Origin: Aggregatibacter kilianii
GTDB taxonomy: Bacteria; Pseudomonadota; Gammaproteobacteria; Enterobacterales; Pasteurellaceae
NCBI RefSeq assembly: GCF_003129965.1
Contig: NZ_NRCJ01000008.1
Span: 62,001-126,000 of the forward strand
Length of the DNA: 64,000 bases
Reading direction: 5' to 3'
Translations under genes and position numbers: made by a program
In this document: one piece after another, positions 60,901 through 64,000 of the stretch
Position numbering within the stretch: position 1 is the stretch's first letter
Layout of the letters: the number at the start of each line of letters is the position of its first letter
The notes under the pieces: generated by a model
What the model was told of the DNA's origin: nothing
Databases searched by the model: none
What the model saw: only the letters and a program-made list of their open reading frames with translations

Positions 60901-61889
60901 CTTTCCGCGTGGTGGATGAAAACGGCAAGAAAATTGCCGAATCCATGAATTTGGACGAGCTGAAATTTAACCTAAAAGATCGCGTGCAGGAAAGTATTTC
61001 CGCCGTGGCGGACGACGGCATTGAACAAAGTGGCGCTCATATTTGGAATTTTGCCGAGCTGCCGCAATGCTATGAGCAAAAACAGCGCGGTTTCAGCGTG
61101 AAAGCCTTCCCGGCGATTGTGGATGAAAAAGATTCTGTGGGCATCAAACTCTTTGAAACGGAATTTGAACAAGCGGTGGCAATGCAACAAGGTTTGCGCC
61201 GATTGTTGTTGCTCAACGTGCCGTCGCCAATTAAATATTTGCATGAAAAATTGCCGAACAAAGCCAAGCTGGGGCTGTATTTCACGCCGTTCGGTCGCGT
61301 ACTGGATTTGATTGACGATTGTATCGCCTGCGCTGTGGATAAACTCATCGCCGATTTCGGTGGTTTTGTGTGGAATGAAGCCGATTTTGAAAAATTGCGC
61401 GATTTCGTGCGCGAAAATCTCAATGAAGTCACCGTGGATATTGCACAAAAAGTGGAGCAAATCCTCACGCTCACGCACCAGCTCAATCAACGCCTCAAAG
61501 GCAAAATGGATTTCACCATGGCATTTGCGCTGTCGGATATTAAATCCCAACTTGCCGGCCTCATTTATCAAGGTTTCGTGCAAAAGAGCGGTTATGCGCG
61601 CCTGCCGGATTTACTCCGTTATCTACAAGCTATTGATAAACGCATTGATAAACTCAATCAAGACGTAAACCGCGACCGTGCAGCAATGTTACGCGTGGAA
61701 CAAGTACAACAAGCCTACCAACAGCTGTTGGCTAAATTACCAAAATCTAAGCCAATGTCAGATGAAGTGGCGGAAATTCGATACATGATCGAAGAATTGC
61801 GCGTAAGTTTATTTGCGCAACAGTTAGGAACGAAGTATCAGGTGTCGGAGAAGAGGGTTTTGAATGTGATTGCGGAAGTTAAATCGTAA
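57972..61889 (+). CDS. hrpA: DEAH-box ATP-dependent RNA helicase HrpA
   Basis: A 1305-residue SF2 helicase, the usual HrpA length. Walker A GETGSGKTTQ (106-115), DEAH box at about 203-206 followed by ERSL, SAT motif III, then QRKGRCGRV (motif VI). HA2 and OB-fold regions follow and a long HrpA-specific C-terminal part (DUF3418-like) extends to the end. It acts in mRNA processing and, in E. coli, ribosome-collision rescue. It is the third gene of an overlapping operon with two small membrane proteins, a pairing that looks positional. Uptake signals occur inside the gene. Confidence 0.96.
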   Translation: MKNRSIKHELTPLQQSLFSQLNDIMSVDKRRLSARIHGIGKIKSQEAQQAVAAEIEQQIQQAKLRVESRKSAVKNSLVFPEGLPVSQRKAEIEKLLVEHQVIVVAGETGSGKTTQLPKMCLELGLGNLGMIGHTQPRRIAARSVAARIAEELQTELGDLVGYKVRFNDHISDNTQIKLMTDGILLAEIQTDRFLNQYSCLIIDEAHERSLNNDFILGYLKQLLLRRPDLKLIITSATIDVERFSKHFNNAPIIEVSGRTYPVEVRYRPIAEEDDQDQLQGILNAVDELQAEGRGDILIFMNGEREIRDTAEALQKQNLKHTEILPLFARLSAQEQNKIFHPSGLNRIVLATNVAETSLTVPGIKYVIDPGTARISRYSYRTKVQRLPIEPISQASANQRKGRCGRVSEGICIRLYSEEDFNNRPEFTDPEILRTNLASVILQMTALGLDDIEAFPFVDAPDKRHIQDGVKLLEELGAFETVQTKFGEKRRLTQIGRQLAQLPVDPRLAKMLLSAVNFGSVYEVMIIVSALSIQDPRERPTEKQQASDEKHRRFADKKSDFLAFLNLWNYVQEQQKALTKNQFRRQCQKDFLNYLRIREWQDIYQQIRLAVREMGLPINSEKAEYQQIHTALLSGLLSHIGLKEAEKQQYLGARNAHFAIFPNSVLFKKQPKWVMAAELVETSKLWGRMVAEIEPEWIEPLAEHLTKKSYSEPRWSKSRGAVIADEKVTLYGVPIVAARQVNYGAIDPTVSREIFIQSALVEGDWNTRHKFFKENQRLIREVEELEHKSRRRDILVDERTLFEFYDQRIGTDVVSQKHFDTWWKKAEKQDPELLNFERSFLINDDAEQVSKLDFPNFWHQGNLKLKLTYQFEPGTDADGVTVHIPLPLLNQVEMTGFDWQIPGLREELVIALIKSLPKSYRRNFVPAPNYAQAFLGRTVPLEKPLLDTLIYELRRMTGVTVEAEHWNWEQIPSHLKMTFRVVDENGKKIAESMNLDELKFNLKDRVQESISAVADDGIEQSGAHIWNFAELPQCYEQKQRGFSVKAFPAIVDEKDSVGIKLFETEFEQAVAMQQGLRRLLLLNVPSPIKYLHEKLPNKAKLGLYFTPFGRVLDLIDDCIACAVDKLIADFGGFVWNEADFEKLRDFVRENLNEVTVDIAQKVEQILTLTHQLNQRLKGKMDFTMAFALSDIKSQLAGLIYQGFVQKSGYARLPDLLRYLQAIDKRIDKLNQDVNRDRAAMLRVEQVQQAYQQLLAKLPKSKPMSDEVAEIRYMIEELRVSLFAQQLGTKYQVSEKRVLNVIAEVKS

Positions 61890-61988
61890 ATAGCATTTCA
61901 AAAACTACCAGATAAATTTGCTTGATTTTTAGTAAGTTATGTTTAAACTCTTGCAATTCTATTTTCTCTATTAGATAAGGATAATGTA

Positions 61989-62726
61989 ATGAAAAAGTGG
62001 TGGTTAGCTTCATTAATTGTGATTAGTAGTAGTACTCAAGCGAATACGTATGATGTAACAAAAGGTGCTTTGCAGAATCATCCGGCATTATGTTCATATG
62101 GCTATAATCCAAATTGCTCATCTGGTTCGTATCCCTCCAGAGGTTATTCCTCTAACGAACGTGATCCTGCCCCCCCGCCTGATCCAAGAATTAAATGTAA
62201 AGCGCCAAGCAATGGTACACAGCGTTGCACAGAGTATTATGATTATGAATTAACGAAAGTTAAGAAAACTTGGACCGGTGTCGTAGGCGGTGGTCTTATC
62301 GGCGAGGTTAAAAATTATTACCAAAACGGCAAGTTAGAGAGTGTTTTGAACTTTAATGAGCAAGGACAATTAAGTGGAAAATACGCTCGCTATTGGGAAA
62401 ATGGCAAGTTAAGAAGTGATATGAACTATAATTCGCAAGGGCAATTAGATGGAACAATGACGCACTATTGGGAAAACGGTAAGGTAAAAGCAGTGATTGA
62501 TTATAAAAACGGCTTAGCCCATGGTTTTTCCCATGAGTACGATCAGAGTGGTAAAAAGATTGCCATTTGGCAATTTGAGAATGACAATGAAGTTCATGTA
62601 CAACACATGAATGGCGATGTTAAGCACGGAGCAGAAATATTTTTCCGTAATAAAGGCGGAAAAAATGAGGCTTATCGCGCCATAGAATGGAATAACGGTC
62701 AAAAAGTAAGAGAAGTTACCCCATAG
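61989..62726 (+). CDS. Secreted YwqK/MORN-like repeat protein
   Basis: A 245-residue protein with a signal peptide (MKKWWLASLIVISSSTQA). A Cys-containing, Pro/Ser-rich linker follows, then MORN_2/YwqK-type repeats of about 23 residues (KNYYQNGKLESVLNFNEQGQ, ARYWENGKLRSDMNYNSQGQ, THYWENGKVKAVIDYKNG; about 105-180). Databases call such proteins YwqK-family antitoxins, but no toxin is adjacent and the name says little. It is probably exported to the periplasm or surface. A TAAGGATAATGTA site precedes the start. Confidence 0.78.
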   Translation: MKKWWLASLIVISSSTQANTYDVTKGALQNHPALCSYGYNPNCSSGSYPSRGYSSNERDPAPPPDPRIKCKAPSNGTQRCTEYYDYELTKVKKTWTGVVGGGLIGEVKNYYQNGKLESVLNFNEQGQLSGKYARYWENGKLRSDMNYNSQGQLDGTMTHYWENGKVKAVIDYKNGLAHGFSHEYDQSGKKIAIWQFENDNEVHVQHMNGDVKHGAEIFFRNKGGKNEAYRAIEWNNGQKVREVTP

Positions 62727-63189
62727 TGCAAGCGTCCACCTCCACGATAGCGCGCGTCACAAGATGGCGCACGTTTCCTAACGTGTGCCTTTTCCTAAAA
62801 TATAAGCACACGCTAGGAAGCGTGCGCTATCAATTTGTGTGATTTTATTTTTAATTTCAGGGTGCGCGTCGGGAGACGCGCGCCAGCATAACCAGCATAA
62901 AGTGCGGTCATTTTTCTAGGTGTTTTTCAACCCCCACGATAGCGCAAGCGTCCACGCTTGTGCTTATTTGGTCCAAGCGAGGACGCTTGAACCATCGTGC
63001 TGTTCTCAAAAAGTGCAGTCATTTTTTCAAATGTTTTTCAACTTCAAAAACATTTTCAAAACAGACTACACGAAGACTGCATTTTCAGTTGACTACAATT
63101 TGTAGCCAACTCGTCCTTTGATGGCGCACGTTTCCTAACGTGTGCTTTTTTAGAATTACAAGCACATGCTAGAAAGCGTGCGCTATCAA
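62727..63189. repeat. Intergenic patch of palindromic repeats and degenerate uptake signals
   Basis: A gene-free 460 bases. Two copies of a roughly 70-base imperfect palindrome (62763-62832 and 63120-63190; arms GATGGCGCACG... and ...CGTGCGCTATC) differ by a few bases. A related hairpin runs 62935-62999 (CACGAT ... ATCGTG with CAAGCGTCC / GGACGCTTG arms), and a small GC-rich hairpin lies at 62861-62884. An intact uptake signal (62900) and a decayed pair (AAGTGCAGT 63011 and a mutated partner near 63075) complete it. Confidence 0.75.
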
Positions 63190-63402
63190 TTAATATGAAG
63201 GATATACTTTCAAAGCGTGACAATTTGTCACGGTTTCATTTCCCTCTTCTTTTAACCTTTGTTTTAACTTTCTCCAATAGGCAGTGGAAGAGGTGCTTTC
63301 CGTCAAAATTTCAACCACATCGACAATAGAAAAATACCACTTTCCTTGTTCTTCGTCCCATGCGGAGCGTACTTCTTTTTGTTCAAATAGTTTGATATTC
63401 AT
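63190..63402 (-). pseudogene. Truncated BRO-N domain protein
   Basis: A 70-residue frame with a good ribosome site (AAAGGAACATC). It matches the start of BRO-N family proteins (FEQKEVRSAWDEEQGKWYFSIVDVVEILTES, YWRKLKQRLKEEGNETVTNCHALK), which normally continue for well over 100 more residues. The frame stops at VYPSY where the 70-base palindromic repeat (63120-63190) begins, so the repeat or a deletion has cut the gene. It could still make a short protein; I call it a remnant. Confidence 0.7.
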
Positions 63403-63468
63403 GATGTTCCTTTAGCGATTTAAAGTTGTGGTGAATTGTATTATTTATCCAAATGTGCACAGTTGAGT

Positions 63469-63741
63469 TTATCGAAACTCCACATAAACCTTCTTCCCCA
63501 ATCCCTCTGCAATACGTTGTAAAAAAGCGAGTGAAGGATTGTGATTACCCGATTCAAAACGGCTGATGGCACTTTGGGCGATACCGGTTTTTTCCGCTAA
63601 GCCTTTTTGGGTGAGTTGCTGTTCTTGGCGTAATTGAATGATTTGACGAATAAGATCATATTGTGGCGTGAGTTGATCGTATTCGGTTTTGACTTCGGGA
63701 TTTTGTAATGCCTGTTGTTTAAAGTCTTCAAATTTCATCAT
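63469..63741 (-). CDS. higA: HigA-like XRE-family antitoxin
   Basis: A 90-residue protein with a helix-turn-helix of the XRE type at about residues 35-88 (LTQKGLAEKTGIAQSAISRFESGNHNPSLAFLQRIAEGLG). It follows the RelE/HigB-like gene with a four-base overlap (ATGA), toxin first, the usual higBA order. It should bind its own promoter upstream of the toxin, outside the window, and neutralise the toxin. Confidence 0.88.
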   Translation of the reverse strand: MMKFEDFKQQALQNPEVKTEYDQLTPQYDLIRQIIQLRQEQQLTQKGLAEKTGIAQSAISRFESGNHNPSLAFLQRIAEGLGKKVYVEFR

Positions 63742-64000
63742 GAATTCCTTGCCTGATAATCGTGTTTATATTCCAGTGCCCTAGCCAATTCATTTTTCGG
63801 CGTTTTTTGTGTTTTCTTAATGAAACCGTTAGTGATAATGATGTTTTCACCTTGGGTGAAAAAGTAAAAAATACGGGCTGCGTTAGTAGATTGTGTAATT
63901 CTTAGCTCAAATATGCCACTCCTCATGGCTTTGGAATAAGGCATTGATAGTTTATTGCCAAATTCCTGCAACAAATCAAGATCGTGCAATGCTTTGGCTT
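63738..64000 (-). CDS. higB: HigB/RelE-like toxin (Gp49 family), 5' end outside window
   Basis: The visible C-terminal 87 residues (AKALHDLDLLQEFGNKLSMPYSKAM, GIFELRITQSTNAARIFYFFTQGENIIITNGFIKKTQKTP) match phage Gp49-like HigB toxins, ribosome-dependent RNases. The frame is open to the window edge, so the TTG at 63989 is an internal codon, not a start. It overlaps the HigA gene by four bases. Confidence 0.85.
   Translation of the reverse strand, partial: AKALHDLDLLQEFGNKLSMPYSKAMRSGIFELRITQSTNAARIFYFFTQGENIIITNGFIKKTQKTPKNELARALEYKHDYQARNS

Noticed and set aside
61989-62726. Antitoxin role for the YwqK-like protein
   Set aside because: The name is inherited from databases; this protein has a signal peptide, and there is no partner toxin beside it.
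1-64000. tRNA or rRNA genes and insertion-sequence transposases
   Set aside because: No cloverleaf with conserved arms, rRNA segment or DDE transposase frame was noticed; the prophage appears to use guaA rather than a tRNA as target.

Overview
The window comes from a Pasteurellaceae chromosome. The nine-base DNA uptake signal AAGTGCGGT occurs throughout, often as an inverted pair at the 3' ends of genes. The moderate base composition, the host gene set (guaA, dcuC, a purine permease, DUF441/DUF423/hrpA) and two very large trimeric autotransporters fit Aggregatibacter or a close relative of Haemophilus. The genus is an inference.

Positions 1 to about 31,310 are most of a contractile-tailed temperate prophage; its left end lies outside the window. 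Gene order is replication and recombination (replication protein, DnaC-like loader, adenine methylase, DUF1367, DUF1364, RusA, Q antiterminator), an accessory stretch (small reverse-strand gene, HsdR-N-like protein, C4-type antisense RNA plus BRO antirepressor), lysis (holin, SAR endolysin, Rz/Rz1), packaging and head (TerS, TerL, DUF1073 portal, MuF-type head protein, DUF2213 protease, decoration, DUF2184 capsid), connectors, tail (DUF3383 sheath, DUF3277 tube, chaperone with a -1 frameshift product, tape measure), baseplate, fibre, and a reverse-strand tyrosine integrase abutting the 3' end of guaA, the probable attachment gene.

The most striking part is 10,923-12,990. The MuF/SPP1-gp7 head protein carries a C-terminal extension that resembles a RelA/SpoT-type alarmone synthetase. 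It is followed in the same operon by a 72-residue unknown protein and a small HD-domain alarmone hydrolase (SAH/MESH1-like). I read this as a phage-borne toxSAS-like toxin fused to a virion protein, with the hydrolase as antitoxin or immunity. A strong promoter, two terminators and a second (P22-type) antirepressor follow it. The leader of that antirepressor is complementary to the same C4-type RNA that sits upstream of the first one.

From 31,315 to 37,584 lie chromosomal genes on the reverse strand: guaA preceded by a DinJ/YafQ toxin-antitoxin pair, an EamA transporter, dcuC and an NCS2 purine permease. PurR-like boxes overlap the -35 of promoters upstream of both the dinJ-yafQ-guaA unit and the permease.

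From 37,831 to 55,767 two divergent trimeric autotransporter adhesins (3395 and 2401 residues) occupy about 18 kb. The second has a huge Ser/Ala heptad-repeat stalk, a 13-base tandem duplication over its start codon that shifts the frame, and a downstream DUF2827 glycosyltransferase-like gene. The window ends with DUF441-DUF423-hrpA, a secreted YwqK/MORN-like protein, a patch of palindromic repeats next to a truncated BRO-N gene, and a HigBA-type toxin-antitoxin pair cut by the window edge.
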